Notes: generated by a model from the letters alone, not told the origin. A stretch of 64,000 nt of DNA from Ulota crispa (GCA_963920765.1 OY987246.1:24809167-24873166); one strand, 5' to 3'; shown: positions 23,929 through 37,617, numbered from the stretch's first letter. Made by a program: numbers and translations.

Positions 23929-26900
23929 CTAATCAGCATCACCCAAGCCATCGCTCCCATCTCCTCTTTTGTGAATAAGTGCATAATTAGGGCCAGCTGG
24001 CTTGCCTTGCTGTCCAGCGAGTTCAGCATTTCGTCGCAAAACAGCGCCAGGTGATGGATACGGTCGTTGTTGAAATAATGGCCCCTGGAAACATATGAAA
24101 AAAACCATCAGCCAAAGACAAAAAATCACAGGCAACACCTTCACGTTCTCTAAGTAGTACTATAATTGAAAGCAAGGACACGGATATGTCCTAAACAGCT
24201 GCAATCAAATCATACACAGAAAGAAGTCTGCCGAACATGTAGAAAGAAATAGATTCTCTCGTTCTTCACTGAAGATTTCGAAGTTATCTCAAGTCAACTG
24301 ATTGCAGCTTCGCAATAGAGAGTACTACAAGACTTACTGTGGCGGTTGTATCCGCTGCTTTAGGTTGCTGTCCCTTGAGACCGATTCCCCTGAACATCAC
24401 AAAACGAAGCACGGGAAAGATCCCGTGAGTAAAGACTAGCCACTACTCGTTAACCATAGAAGACTTCACTACAGAAAAAAATGCATTCACCCGTAATCTT
24501 CACTACCTTTAAAATGAGGATTTTCAAACTTAAACAGCAGATACAAACATCAATTCAACGAATGATTGTGTATCTCTAACTCACCTGACTACTTCAACTA
24601 TTGTAGAACAAAAACGGAAAATAAATGAAAATCACATAATAGTTCCAAAATTTATGAGAAGTCAAATAACAAATCAGTTCCGAGCATATGGAATTCAGTG
24701 CTAAGACTTACCAGCCACCACGAGGAGCATCTGAGTAAGAGCTTGGGTCCATAGGGTCAAGAACATCACTATCTGCAGGACCTCTCTTTCTTGGATCCCT
24801 TTTATTCACCTTTACTATAGGTGGCTTCAAACCCAACCTGGATTCAAAACAACAATCCTTAGATCCACATCAATACTCGGGCTAACCCAAAAATTAATTT
24901 AAAGTGCCGAGCCACACAGGATCAGTATCAAGAAGAACCACACACTGTGCAGACAACTACGATTATCCAAGTGAAAGCAGCGTATATGTCCCCGTTATGT
25001 AATGCATATCACAGCAAGTGGCGAAGTCTTTCACAAGAGATGATCGGAATCACTTTTGTTTTGGGTCCTTCTTCACAACGTCAACTCCTACTGCTGCTGC
25101 GATATCTGCCTGCCACTTGTGCTTGAATTCAGGTTCCTGCTCTTCCGCATCCTCAAGTCCCTCGATCGCACTAGCAGCAGCCGAAGCCGCAGCTGAGCGT
25201 TTTGCACCAGGTGAAACATGCTGTGGGGGGATAGGGATGTTGAAAACTCTGTTTGAACACAGTAACCACATCTTAGTCTCATTCTTTTACCATGTAGTCA
25301 TACATGCACAGGAATTGCATCACATATCATATATCTGATTTTTGCCAATGAACATAGGCGCTAAAATGTATTCAGTTTGTAAAGGGTAAAGAACGGAGTA
25401 CACAACCACCAGTATAGGTGTTCATTGGTTTTTCTCTTAACAAGACAGGTACAGCACTCCAGGATTGCAATTGAATGCGTAAGGACGAACCAAAACCAGC
25501 TCACAGGTGAAAATAACAATCGTATACATCAATAAAGGTTCGCACCTGGTACAGTGATTACAGTAACCCCAGGCCTGAACGAGCCCTCGACCCCATCCTT
25601 GACAACCGAGGCACTTTTTAAACTTTGAGCCATTGATTGCAGCTGAGGATACATCGCCATTGCCAGTTGAAGCATGATACTCAGAACTACCCTCTGCAGC
25701 AGTTCGAAAGTCTCCCCTGGGCCTCTCCCAACTGGTTTCATTTGTCTTCGTGTTATAATAATACTTTTGACCTGTAATGAAGAACTAAAAAATCAGCTCC
25801 CAATCACTCCCAGAGACTTTAGTTGTAAACTATGTATACGTTGTTATAGTTGAGATGAGAACAATTAACGATAATAAAAATGAATTCTACTTGATTGCAG
25901 ATAATCCCAAATCATTGATGTATAGGAAAAATAGTCTATTAATTTGCTCACAGTATCTTTTACATTCTTACACTCTCCAATTACCAAAGAACTTCAGAGT
26001 CCCACCTTATCTGGCAACAAATGCAAGGAGGACCTCTTCCTAAGCAGAAATATAACAACATAATCAACTGCACTAGATGCATACGAATTGGATAGACCCG
26101 ACAAACCACAACGTACAACAAACACTAGTCTAACCACATGAGGTACACTACTTTGCAATTCGACAGTATGTTCGATGGATCAGAAAGATAAATACTGAAG
26201 TATCCAAACGTAAAACCCACTAATGCAAATATAAAAGCCTACTACAAAAAAAAAACACACCGACTTCTAGTGCCTGAGAAAACATAGGCTGTGGACTAAG
26301 AACCCACACAAGCGCTTGCAGAACAGACTATAGAGAATACCTGAAGTGGAATCAGTGGCCTCTTGCCAATCTGAAGGCAACTGTGATAGAGAAGGTGGAG
26401 GAGGGGGTGGAGGAAGTAGCGCTTTGGAAGCCGGACGTTCCCACTGGCTTTTTCCTGTAGACTGGTTGTAGTAGTAGATGGCCCCACTCTCTGGATCTTT
26501 CCCTCCCACCTGAAAAAACATCATAATGTCAGGAAAACAGCCAGTTTCACTTAAAATCATGTGGTGAAACCAATTTTAAAATAAGAAATACCACGAGCAA
26601 AGCAAACCTTATTGAAAAGTAAACGCCCATCCACCACAATATTGTAAGAGAGAGGCCACAGTGAACGCTAATAAAAGACTGCCAAGAATACTCCACTCAA
26701 CAATTAACTACATCATTGTATCTAAACTGGAGGCATCCGATTCAAGACGATCTGTCATTGTTGAAGTATAGCAATTGCATACCCAGCCTGGAGGCAGCGC
26801 ATCTGCTGCTTCATTAACCGAGGTATTCTGCACAAGAAGAGGTTCCAAATGCTCAGTGTGAAACATTCAATAATACATCAGACACATCAACGAAAGAATC

Positions 26901-29900
26901 CACCAGAACCGCAGAATCTTGAGCAAACCGGGGCTTTTAAAACCGTTCCCTAGGACCACAAAGAAAACAGGTTAGTGCCAACTATAAGAATAGAGCAACA
27001 TCGCTAAGCAAGTAAAGCAAACAGAATTCTCTCAAAGCAATTTGAAAGCAAAGGAGAATCACCACATTTGAGGTATTATTGTCTATCCCATCCTTGAGTA
27101 TGCCGCGTGCTTTCAACCTCTCTTTGAGGAAATTCGGCAAATCTCCTTTATCTCCTACTCCATCCACGTCCTTGAGGTCCAGTGGATCAACATCCCTTCC
27201 GAGTGTCCCAGATTGTTCATCGACAGCCCTGAGAGCATTGATTCTAGCACCCACTACATTAAATCGATCACCCCCATCAGGAACGCCCAACGAGCCTTCA
27301 AAATGTCGAGGATGTCTTCCATCGAAAGTAGACCTAGCAGAGGGGCCATTAAAATCTGGCTTAAATGGATTAGGATCTGCAGGTAATGTGAACATTGGCG
27401 GACGTAAACCATTGTAATAAGCGCCCCCTCCTGGCACGCCGTAACCGTTACCAATTTCCATATTATCTGCAGCACAGGAAGTTCACACACAGAAATGTCT
27501 CAGATACGAATGTCCTAAACTAGTGACACATGTTTTGAAAATCACCCACCCTTTCAAAAATGAGAGGAATAAAGGCAAGCGAATTTCGGATGATACAAAA
27601 ACAGCTCGGACGCAAAAGATCACACATTTGACTTATCGAGCAGGCTGCTTACTTAAGCTACTAGAGGTATCAAAACCACACGTAATGCAATCTAAATAGT
27701 TATAAGACACTGACAAATAGACGTCCAAATCTTTGACTTCGGTTCAAAGAAAGTATCACAAAAGATGCACAAATTCTCCTTATATTAGTGTCACAGAATC
27801 TGCCATATAACCCCATCACCATCACGACCTTGCTCTAGTTGGGTGGGCCTTCCCCGCTTAGAAGCCATCTCCAAACGGTGCTCAGAGGTCATCTTCAAAA
27901 GCTTCTCCTGCATCCACAAGTCAGCCACACTTCACCGACCACACCCTCTTCCCACATACCTTTCTATTCTTACAATTGACCCTCAACTTACCAGACAAAT
28001 ACTTAAGCGGCTAACCTCTCGGCGTATAGTTCCAGACTAAACTGAAATGTTTGATTTAATGGAAAACAAGGAAACAAAGTCACAAAACCCAAATATGTTG
28101 AGATACCATGACTACAGCACTGTAAATTGGCTTAGAGTATAGAGACAATCGATCAAAAATCCAGGTAGCTTGTCCGCTTGAACCAAGCACTATTTGATCA
28201 CTTCCATTATGACAGATGGAAAGATAGCTAATGATGTCAGGCCGCTGAAAAAAAGCGTAAAGCAATTAATGCTCAATCTAAACAGAAAGGAAGTCCAGTT
28301 TATCTTTGTTTGGTTAAATTATTATTAGTCAATGAGAATCCAAATACTTTAAGAGTGTACTGCATCCCTCCTATCTCGTTTGATCATAGGACTCCACAGC
28401 TGTGCCCTCCATAGATAGTTTCACATCAAGCATCAGATAGGGCAGTGTAAGTTCTCACCTTAAGTGCATTCTCATCGTGACGGGCTGCAAGAACATCTCG
28501 TTCACTCATATCCAAGGCGTCGAAAGGCCCATTATTGTCTCGCCTGTTTATTGGAAGAAAAAAAACGTTATCTCGAGGAAACAGAACGCACTGCAACTTC
28601 TTTAGAGGAATTAAAGGTTTACAACTTCACTTCAAAGGCCAATGTCAGGTGTCAAAAAGTCCCACAGAAATCTCAAAAATATAAACAAGCACAGAAAATA
28701 GTACAAACAGCTACCAAAGATGTCTTGTTCTAATAAGTATAATACACATAACTTCTATATACACAAGCATGTCTTGAAACGGTATACAAACCTGTGTTGA
28801 GCAATAATCTCGTGGGCACTAGCTTCCTGTTCTCTCAACACTGCCTCCTGCACTGCAGCTTCCATCCCAAACCCAGCAACATCTCTGTTATTGAAAAAGG
28901 CATGTCCATTTTGTGCAAACCCTGAGTTCGGTCCTTGCTTCCACTGATCCTGTGGAGGTCCTCCTTGCCATCCACCTGTTGTACGTTCTTGATATTCAAC
29001 ATCGGTACGAGCTTGCTCCTCAGGTACTGGATCCCAACGAGACTTCCGTTTCCTGGGCTGCTGTTGATCCTTTGGTTTCTCTTGCGCTGCAGAATTCTCT
29101 CGAAACTGGTCAGGGTTTGATTGACCCTGCAGATGTGACGTTGGGGCATCGTGAAATCCAGTTTGTCGTTTGTGATGCGTTTGCTGCTCAGGACCTTGCG
29201 AATGTAGCGGGTAACCTTGACGAGGTGGTTCCTGTGCTGCTGGAGTAAAACCCTGATGGTTCCAAGGGGGTCGCTGAGGTTGCATATGAGGCATCTGCAT
29301 ATGTGCTGGAGTTTGCCCTTGAGGTGCCCAGTGAGGAGGACCCCCTCCTCCAGGTCCTCCTTGCATCAGTTGAGGAAAATTATCTCGAGGATGCGCTTGG
29401 TGCTGACCATGAGATGAAAATTGCGATGATTGAGAGTCCGGTAATCCACCCAAATCTGAATGCGGTTGATGCGGCTTACTTAATGGGACACCCCCACTCG
29501 ACGGTCCACTCTTCTTCTCTAAAGGCAACCCATGAGAGACGGGGTCGTTTTGAGAAAAAGGGGCATGCAGCTGGGGCTGGGGCTGGAACTGCCCTTCGTG
29601 TTGTTGGCCTTGAGGAAGCGGGAAAGGCGGAGGAGGTAGTCCAGCATGAGACGGCGTAGGACCACCATGAGCAGGTAGAGGGGCTACAGCAGTGGGCGGG
29701 GGTCCCTGGAAGGGCGAGTCAGGACGATTTCCAGGTGGGTGAGGTTGAAAGGGAAACTGTTGAGGAGGAAATTGCTGAGGATGGTTAAAAGGAGGTCTAG
29801 AGAAAGGAGGCTGCCCTGGGTTACCTTGGCCACCAGAGTTGCTGGGATATTGCTGCGGCTGAAAATTATGAAACTGCCCAGGGTGCTGATGATTTGGTCG

Positions 29901-31553
29901 AGGAGGGAATGGGCCATTCGGGGGACCGCGGGGAAAGTGCTGGGAAGCATTCTGCATGTTCGGCTGAAATGGAGGTCCTTGCTGATGTGTCAGTACAGAT
30001 CCGGGAGGCCGAAAATGGTTCATTTGCTGAAATGGAGGTCGATGATGTCCCATGAAAGGCGGCCCCTGCGCATGCGGCTGAAACTGCAAACCTGGAGAAG
30101 ATTCTCCAGCAATACCAGGTGCTACAGGCCGCACGGAGTGGTTGATTTCGGAGCCATCATCTGCTGGAGCACCTAGCGGTGGAGGATTTTCAGATGCAGG
30201 CACTTGACCCCCTTTCATCCCTGTCAAAACACACGGTCTTCAGCTTATATTTACACATCAATTTCATAAAAGGCACAACAAATTAGACCCCGTCACTGAC
30301 GTTACGAAGTAAATGCGACCACTATAGATTTACCATGTTGTGCTCACCATACGTAACACTAAACAAATAATTCTACAGTATTGCACGTAAAAATTTGTAC
30401 CATTGTTGTTCAAGCGAACCAAGAGGAGCAATATAAATTTACATCATGCAACAACTCAGGCGCGTCACGATCCCAAAGCGTGTTATGATTCAGAATAGAA
30501 TGGTCAAGCAACAGGTGTGTAGAAAGTAAGCTTTAAAAAGGGTCGTCGATGTGCCAAGCGGGGAAAAAGACCACACATTGTCCTCTAAAAAATCTCATTC
30601 AGATCCTCTAGACCAGGGTTCTGAGAAAAGCGCTGTTTCCTCATTCGAACGAGTATAGAAAGCCAAACGACAACCAAGCTCCTGAACAATCTCTATGCTA
30701 CAGTTCTTCGAACATTGACAGCGCGTAGCAAAGAATAAGGATATTTGGATGGAGCGAAGCAAGAACGCTCATCAATCCTCGGATCACTCTGCGATAGTAG
30801 CTGTGCTAAATGCCCTAAATTTTTAGGTTAGGCACCTGGAGAAATTCTGTTTTCAATCATGTTTTACCGACAACAGTCAAAATTTGATTTGCAGCCTCGG
30901 TCATTCTTTCCATCAGATCAATTCCGTCTTACGTGCCGTTCAAGATACCGTTTCCTAACCAGTGCATGGAACCTTGCCCATAATACTCTAATATCATCAC
31001 TCGTTGACCCTGATCTGGAGAGCTAAAACTCCATGGAAAATACCAGAGAGTAATCACACCCTCTCCGAGTTCAATTGGCTCCACTAGTGTCATTTGGGAG
31101 TGACAAACTATTGAGCTGAAAATATTGTAACAATTCTTCACACGATTAACAATCACGCACTGTGAGAGCCTCATGCTCCAGCTAATTAAAATGCATTGAA
31201 CTTCGCGTGGACATTCTTGAACCAATACAGAAAGTGTGCCAACCACGGGGATAGCATCAACTAAACATCGTCGTCACAATCTCTCACAATAAAGATCAAA
31301 AAGGAAAGGAGCAGCAAAATAACTCCAATAGGACAAAAAAACCTCCAGAGCTAACTGAATCGAACTCCACACTCAACCTAAATTCTTACTAAACGAAAGC
31401 AAACCAGCAATTTGCACAAAGAAAGAGCCGCATTTCAACACCACAATGCAGAGAAGACCAAGAAAGGGAAGTAAATGAGGAATGAAAAGAAAGGAGAACG
31501 GATTACGTACAGGCCGGCATTGTAAGGTCGCGGCCTCGGCCCCGGCCCGCCAT
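23929..31553 (-). CDS. PQBP1: PQBP1-like WW-domain splicing factor, 12 coding exons
   Basis: Coding exons (join): 31511-31553, 28792-30220, 28459-28543, 27829-27907, 27063-27466, 26783-26827, 26341-26509, 25546-25771, 25054-25248, 24712-24837, 24338-24389, 23929-24084. All use GT-AG sites with matching phases and give about 1,002 residues. In order: [15 protein letters not shown] start (split over intron 1); Pro/Gln-rich region to about 440 with basic [20 protein letters not shown] near 470; [11 protein letters not shown] in exon 5; WW domain 1 (about 691-721, GW...YYY...W) and WW domain 2 (about 739-769); C2C2 motif (Cys 805, 808, 822, 825, [21 protein letters not shown]); tail with [13 protein letters not shown]. 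In human PQBP1 the WW domain binds proline-rich partners and the YPSPGAVLR tail binds U5-15kD (TXNL4A), linking it to pre-mRNA splicing in the nucleus. It is longer than usual plant homologues, mostly through the Pro/Gln region. Exon 4 is the least certain. Confidence 0.88.
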
Positions 31554-31984
31554 GGGAGAGTGCGCAGAGTAGGAGGAGACGCCGCAGAAGAGGAATAACC
31601 GAGAACGAGAGGCGAAGCCAATATTGGACAGAGTAACTTAACTTAACTCGGAGATTTGCAACGAGCGAGGAGAACTTCGATCCACCTGCGAGCACCACGA
31701 CCGTCCCTGCCAAGGGACGAGAATCGAGAGAGACGACTCTGTGCCGGATTAGGGTTTGCGAGGACAACTACCAGCACTCGTCGTCGGGCATCTGCGTTCA
31801 TCGACACCACATTCATCCTCTCTGTCTCTGCCTGGACTCTGGACCCGAAGAGCTCTTCCTTGCGAATTGGAAGCAAGGCTAAACCGGCTTCCCCGGCCCT
31901 GTTTCCGTGCCCTACCCATTCTCATGTCATGTCTGTAGGTGAACCAGTGGATTGTGGATTGTGGATTGAAATTGAGTTTTGGTC
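31554..31984 (-). promoter_or_regulatory. 5' UTR and promoter region of the PQBP1-like gene
   Basis: A comparatively GC-rich block directly upstream of the start codon, ending at the first TTAA element. Open frames on both strands here (for example 31,656-31,988 +) look like by-products of the GC content. I cannot place a TATA box or start site. Confidence 0.45.
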
Positions 31985-32363
31985 TTAACCCCTAAACGCC
32001 CATGAGGACGATTATCGTCCTGGAAAAAAATTCTGTACAAAAAAAAAAAACAGTCGTTTTTCATCTGTTTTTTTTCCAAAGTGACCGTAAATACATGATT
32101 CATCATAGAAAGCAAAAAATCATCTTATTAAATATGCTTATAGGTAACCCAAATTGTGAGAAAATTCAAAATCATGGTGTTAGGTCCCAAGCTACCCTTA
32201 TTGTAATTTTCATAGGGTTGGCATGCACTATTGACTTTTGAAACTTTTAGAAACAATACTATTGGTGCCCATCAATCAAAACACTGTTGAAGCTACAGTA
32301 TAATTACTGTTGAACCTATAGTGCGGACAGGCCTCGGCCACCTAGCGGTCCTTTAAGGGTTAA
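31985..32363. mobile_element. TTAA element, 0.37-kb subfamily (E6)
   Basis: TTAACCCCTAAACGCCCATG at the left and GGTCCTTTAAGGGTTAA at the right, 379 bp, homologous along its length to E5 (21,550). Its right TTAA (32,360-32,363) is also the left TTAA of E7. It lies 432 bp upstream of the PQBP1-like start codon. Confidence 0.85.
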
Positions 32364-32590
32364 CCCCTGAATGTCACAAAAGCCCTTTGCGGCCATATGT
32401 ATGGCCGTATGTATAGACGTATTTGAGCTACTCTAAGGGCTTTTGAATTTTTTTTATGCACCACCATTGTACAACCCTTCAATATGTATGATTGTAACAC
32501 TTAATTTCTAGTTGATTCAAACTTTTGAATATTGGTTTCAATTGTATTTGGTACCGTAGCTGCAGAGCCCAAGGGCCCTATAGGGGTTAA
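32360..32590. mobile_element. TTAA element, 0.23-kb subfamily (E7)
   Basis: TTAACCCCTGAATGTCAC at the left and GGGCCCTATAGGGGTTAA at the right, 231 bp. It matches E10 (37,230-37,460, also 231 bp) almost throughout, including the short palindromic cluster of GGCCATATGTATGGCC type. It shares its edge TTAAs with neighbours on both sides. Confidence 0.85.
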
Positions 32591-32650
32591 CCCCTAAATG
32601 CCCAAGGCACCCAATTTGAGTGTCCAAAAAACTATCAGAAATTTTGAGAC
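32587..32650 (+). mobile_element. Left end of a further TTAA element (E8), right end not found
   Basis: TTAACCCCTAAATGCCCAAG begins at the TTAA shared with E7 and is a typical left terminus. I could not place its right end, which may be decayed or deleted. Confidence 0.5.
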
Positions 32651-34505
32651 CTTCTCAAAGGCAGAGATTTCTCAAAGGCAGAGTTTTAATGGATTGAACT
32701 TCTTCTTTTTTGCAAAAACTATATTTGGAGGTTAACTACTTCCACATTTGATTTGGAAGTTTTACAAATTAGGTTTGAATTAATTTTTGTAAAAGCTAAT
32801 CCCAAAGCATACTTGCTAAACATTGAACAATGCCACAGCACTACCTATGACCAATTGCCTCATTAGATGAATAGGCAGCTAGTTGGAAAGAGAAAGAGGC
32901 ACAAATTGAAGGGCTCAATATTGCTAAACTTGACGTGCTTGTAGTTAGGCTAATTTTCACCAATGAAAGTCAACAAGAATCCTCTGGAGACAACTCTCAG
33001 AGATAACTCCTTCAATCCTCACAAATCCTACACTCTACAAATCCTCAGGTAGCTGCACTCATAAGTGTGGAAATAAGGATTTTGGAGTAGGTAAAGCAAT
33101 TGACTAACTTTGAAAAAATACTATAAGTTAGCGAGAGTAAATTAAAAATATTTGCATTAATTTCAAGGTTCCAACTGCAAGCATTTGTTCACAAAGATTT
33201 TTCAAAGTCCAAAACCACTAAAAATATAAAGCCTTGTGTAAGAGAAGCTAAAAACAAGGCTAAACGGTTCTTAAATAGTGAGATGGGGTACTCAAAAACG
33301 TCATGTTAATCATCCACAACCATCACTTCATCACACACAACCAATATTTTTTGTATTTGTTAATCCTGATAGTGTCTTGGCATGCTAATGGAGACACCCA
33401 TGAGCATGGGTGCTCCTACCTTACACTCTATAGATCTACACTCTACATCAAAAATGTCTATTGTATTACTAAACTTAGATATTTTGCTACCAATTTGTGC
33501 CAGGTGTAAGGTAATCGTATCGTTCACCAAGCGTCACCCAATGCCGACCCCTAGTTTTGAGTTGTGCAGCACTCACTATTGAACTCATAGTGGAGTAGTG
33601 AATGCCATTTGCACAAGCAAGTCATGTCACATGTTAGCTTAGGAGCTAGTTTGAGAGGGTTGGAATTGGGACAATCAAGCACATGTATAGGAACTCATCC
33701 AAGTAGTTTCAAGGGTAGTCTAGAGTTGCTAATAGGGACCCTATGAGTTGCAACTTTGCCCTTTAATATAAAATAATTTACAATAATTTTTTCCACAAAA
33801 ATTGCGTTCCATGATAGCTTGTTGAAAGGCTAACCCTATAGATTTTTTTCTGGAATTTTCCAAAACCTTGAGGTACCCCAAACCCTTAAACGCTCGGGTA
33901 TAGGTACATTTATCTTAGTTGCAATGTCTGCCACAAGACCATAGATACATCCTTGGAGTACTAGGAACTTTGTTGGGAACTTGGGGAACATAATGGGTCT
34001 TAGTCAACCCATTATTCAAGTTGGGCAAGATCTTCTTTTGAGCAATGAGGGACTTCACACAGAAAATTCATCATCTAACAAAATCCAAAAGTGTTTTTGG
34101 ACTAAGAAAGCCATTCACCATTGAATTTTCTTTCATTCATAATGATTTTTGATCAATAAGTGAAGCTAAAAAAATTCTTTATATTAGGCGTTTGCACTTT
34201 GACAATTACGTTGTAGGCTCATTTGTGAAACTCATAATCATAGATTTGGAAGGAGGGCCATTAGTTTTCAAGTAACAACAATAAGCACTAAGGCATTCTC
34301 AGTGGTTGTTTCCCAATTTTGTAACCAAAAGTTGCCAATTTGCATTAGAATTTTTGTGCAGCTCCAAAGAAAGCAAAAAATTCCACTCATCAACATTCAA
34401 TCACAAATATCTTAAAATCTGCGTGGCCATTTTGGATTTTTTTAGGTAGCGCCATCTAGAAATCTTAAAGTTCAAGATTCTATGGTTACAATTTTGTTTT
34501 GATGT
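32651..34505. other. AT-rich non-coding stretch
   Basis: No gene recognised. 33,380-33,425 ends in GGGTGCTCCTACCTTA, matching the right terminus of the 45,081 element, without a matching left end. CCCTTAAACGCTCGGG near 33,884 looks like a worn TTAA-family end. Confidence 0.45.
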
Positions 34506-35449
34506 TTAACCCCTAAAGGCCCAACTGTCCCGTGGGGGGATAGTTGAGATTTTGGGCATGTACCTATAACTAATCTAGTTTTTGTGATTTTTTAAAACTT
34601 TTATTGAAGGTGGGGAATTCCAAGACCTACGCGGAAATCTAATTTTTTTTGTCATTTTGACATTTGACAAAGAAGATATGCAAGAATTTCTGCTGCCTAA
34701 GGGAGGGAGGGCAATTCGGGCAACCCAAAAACTTCTTAAAATTTGTATTTTCTAAAAATAAAAATCTGAAATTGGTTCTTTAGATTTTTTCATATGTGGG
34801 AAGCTTTGAATCATTCAACTTCAATTGATGAGATGAAAGTTTTGAGATGTTTTAGTTTGTAGGCAGTTATGGATTCTCTACTCTAAAATAAACTTTGATG
34901 TCCTTTATTTTCCACAATTTTTAGTATTTTGGAAAAAAAACTAAACCTAAGGAAGTAGATTGTTTATCACAACATTATGACCGTTGAGATTTTCATTTTT
35001 CATTTCGATGATTAAATTCTTAACAATTTAGTGATTTGACTCATTCTCTACTTCTTTTTACTTATTATTTTCCCCCATGTGTTGTATAGTTCCAATTGAT
35101 TTGAAAATTCTCCCACACATACCTAACTTGGTATGCTACATGGAAAAAATAAACCTCAACTTTGTGTAGAGTAATTTTTTTCATGTAAGTGTGGACAAAG
35201 GCTTCTAAATTTTTTTGGACAGCACAAAAAAAAAAAACCTTTTTTTTCACTTTAGATGCAAATATCTCCCTCCTTTCCATCTAGAATGACATGATTTTTT
35301 CCCACAAGTACCTCTTCTAGTTTAAGGCAAGATCCTATGTTTGGATTTGCAAAACAAACTTTACTTCTTACTTTTCTACTCATTCCCCCCAAAGTGGCAA
35401 TTAGCAGTGACTTTCACTGGAGAAAACTGCTTGGGCTTTTAGGGGTTAA
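34506..35449 (+). mobile_element. TTAA element, complete 0.93-kb subfamily copy (E9)
   Basis: TTAACCCCTAAAGGCCCAAC at the left and GCTTGGGCTTTTAGGGGTTAA at the right, TTAA on both edges, 944 bp. Collinear with E14 (47,393-48,329) over the whole length. No open frame worth a transposase. Good reference copy. Confidence 0.9.
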
Positions 35450-37229
35450 TAACGATTTTACAATGACAATTCAAAAACTTCAAAATAACCTTCCAAAAAG
35501 AGGTAAGCTATTTTGTGAGCGTAGAACAGTGAGCCTATGAGTGGTGAGCCAAAATTTTGTGAGCGGGAATCAATTTTGAACACAAAATTAATGAAAAAAC
35601 TTAAAAAACAACTCATTTTCAAGAAATGAATGTTTATAATGTGCAATTATAAGGTCCTATGTACACCTTTATAGGTGAATTTTAATATTTTGATGAAAAA
35701 ATTATGCTCACGACTCATGGCTCACGAATCCTTGCTCACAATTTAGCATTTCCCCTTCCAAAAATAAGAAAAACACTCTTGGACATTTAGTTAACATAAA
35801 ATGACCCCTAAATCGAGCCAATTTAGAATGAAGTTCCCATCAAGTTTGGGCACTTTCCATGTATTGATGGGCTCTTGTATGTTGAGTTCCTACCTTTTAA
35901 TGAATGGTTTTACACATGTGTAATGACATAAACATGAAGATATTATCATCAACTACAGAAAAGAAAACACCAAAATGACCAATTAAGTTTGGAAATATTT
36001 GTAAAAGTCTATTTTGCAGTTAGTTATAAGTGGTGACACCTCATATTATAAAATATAATTCCTTAAAAAAAACATAAGTAGGGTAATTCCTAATTGTTGA
36101 AGTAACAACAACTTGGATTTATGATTCATATGGTTCAATGTTTTCAAACCAAATTGTTATATAGGCATGCTTTATGGGGTTGTTTCATTAAATCATGTTG
36201 AATCAATTTGATACATGTTTTGCCAATAATGCCAAAATGAGAAGGAGTCAATTCAATGCAACTAGACTAGATCTCAAAAATACAATTTGTAAATGTTTAC
36301 AAAACCTTTCAAGCCTATTTTTTGTAAAGAATCCTTCCATTGGTGTTGTTTTTTTAGTACTATTGTGTTTGATTATAATATTGTACATATTTAAATCTTC
36401 ATACATTGGTATTCAATGTAAATGAATACAGATGCCTATTTCAAAACACAAGGCAAAAGATTTGGATTCAATTTATGTGTGCACTCAAATTCGGGCGCCA
36501 AAATGACTTTCAAGAATTTAATTTTTTATTTGACGAGTAATATTGGTTTTAATCTCCAAAGAAGCTTTCAGTAACTTCAATTATTTTAAGTGAGTAATAG
36601 TTTTATAAAATACAACTTACAAGATATGTCAACTCTCACTTTCAAGAAAAAGTTGTGAACCACAACCTACACATCATATTTATGTGGTTGGGTTTGCTAA
36701 TATCTCATACAATTTAAGACTCATTTTTTTAAGTCCTTCTAAAATTGATTTTGATTTAAGCATTAGTAGTTTTTATAATAATTTATGGTAGTACACTTAA
36801 TACTTTACAATTCAATTAAGGATATTTTCTTTTCAAGAACTGCATGTTAATTGTTTAATTTTTTTTGCAAAGGGCCATCTTTTGATTACATTAGTAGGTT
36901 TGTTTCAAATGAAACAAACCTGGTATTTAGTTCAAAAGAGTATTGAAAATCTATACTCTACAAATAATTCAAATTTAGCAAAAAAAAACTTAGTGAAGAA
37001 TGAGAGTCAAAACTCCTCTTACCCAAAGAAAAATGTTTGAATTCATCCAAAATATAAATTCCAAGAAAAGAGGACAAAATCTCATCAATTTGATAATATG
37101 ATAAGGCAATTCCATACTCTCCTAAGTGATAATGTGATAAGAGTTCAATACTCATAACTGAGAAAGTGTTGGCCACGAAGTCTATACAAATACGTAATTC
37201 TATTTAACTTTCAATAGAAACATTTTTCA
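35450..37229. other. AT-rich non-coding stretch
   Basis: A small phrase, GTGAGC(C/G), recurs near 35,515-35,570 and in complementary form near 35,706-35,745 (CTCACGACTCATGGCTCACG). Otherwise nothing recognised. Confidence 0.4.
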
Positions 37230-37460
37230 TTAACCCTTGAACGTCACAAAAGTCCTTTGCGACCGTATGTACGGCCATATACACAGACGTATTTGAGCTG
37301 CTACGAGGGTTTTCCAAAAAAAATTATGCACCCACCATCATACAACCTTCTAATATGTATGGTTGTAACACTTCATTTTCAACTGATTCAAACTTCTAAA
37401 TATTGATTGCAACTGTATTTGGTATTGTATCTCTTGAGCCCAAGGGCCCTTCCGGGTTAA
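37230..37460. mobile_element. TTAA element, 0.23-kb subfamily (E10)
   Basis: TTAACCCTTGAACGTCAC at the left and GGGCCCTTCCGGGTTAA at the right, 231 bp. The same length as and collinear with E7. Confidence 0.85.
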
Positions 37461-37617
37461 TACATTTAAAAAAATTAAGGAATTTTTGGCAAAACCATGC
37501 AGCACATTAAAAAGAAATGACAAAATGACACTAGCAACAAGTAATACCTTTTTTTATTCAAGTGTTGACTTCTTGTAAAATTCTACACTGACTGTGCATT
37601 AATGATATTATTCCACC

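Noticed and set aside
28913-29659. Plus-strand open frames opposite PQBP1 exon 2
   Set aside because: Shadows of the Pro/Gln-rich exon, whose codon bias keeps the other strand open.
31656-31988. 110-codon frame upstream of the PQBP1-like gene
   Set aside because: Arg/Ser/Thr-rich frame in the GC-rich 5' region that ends at a transposon edge; no homology recognised.
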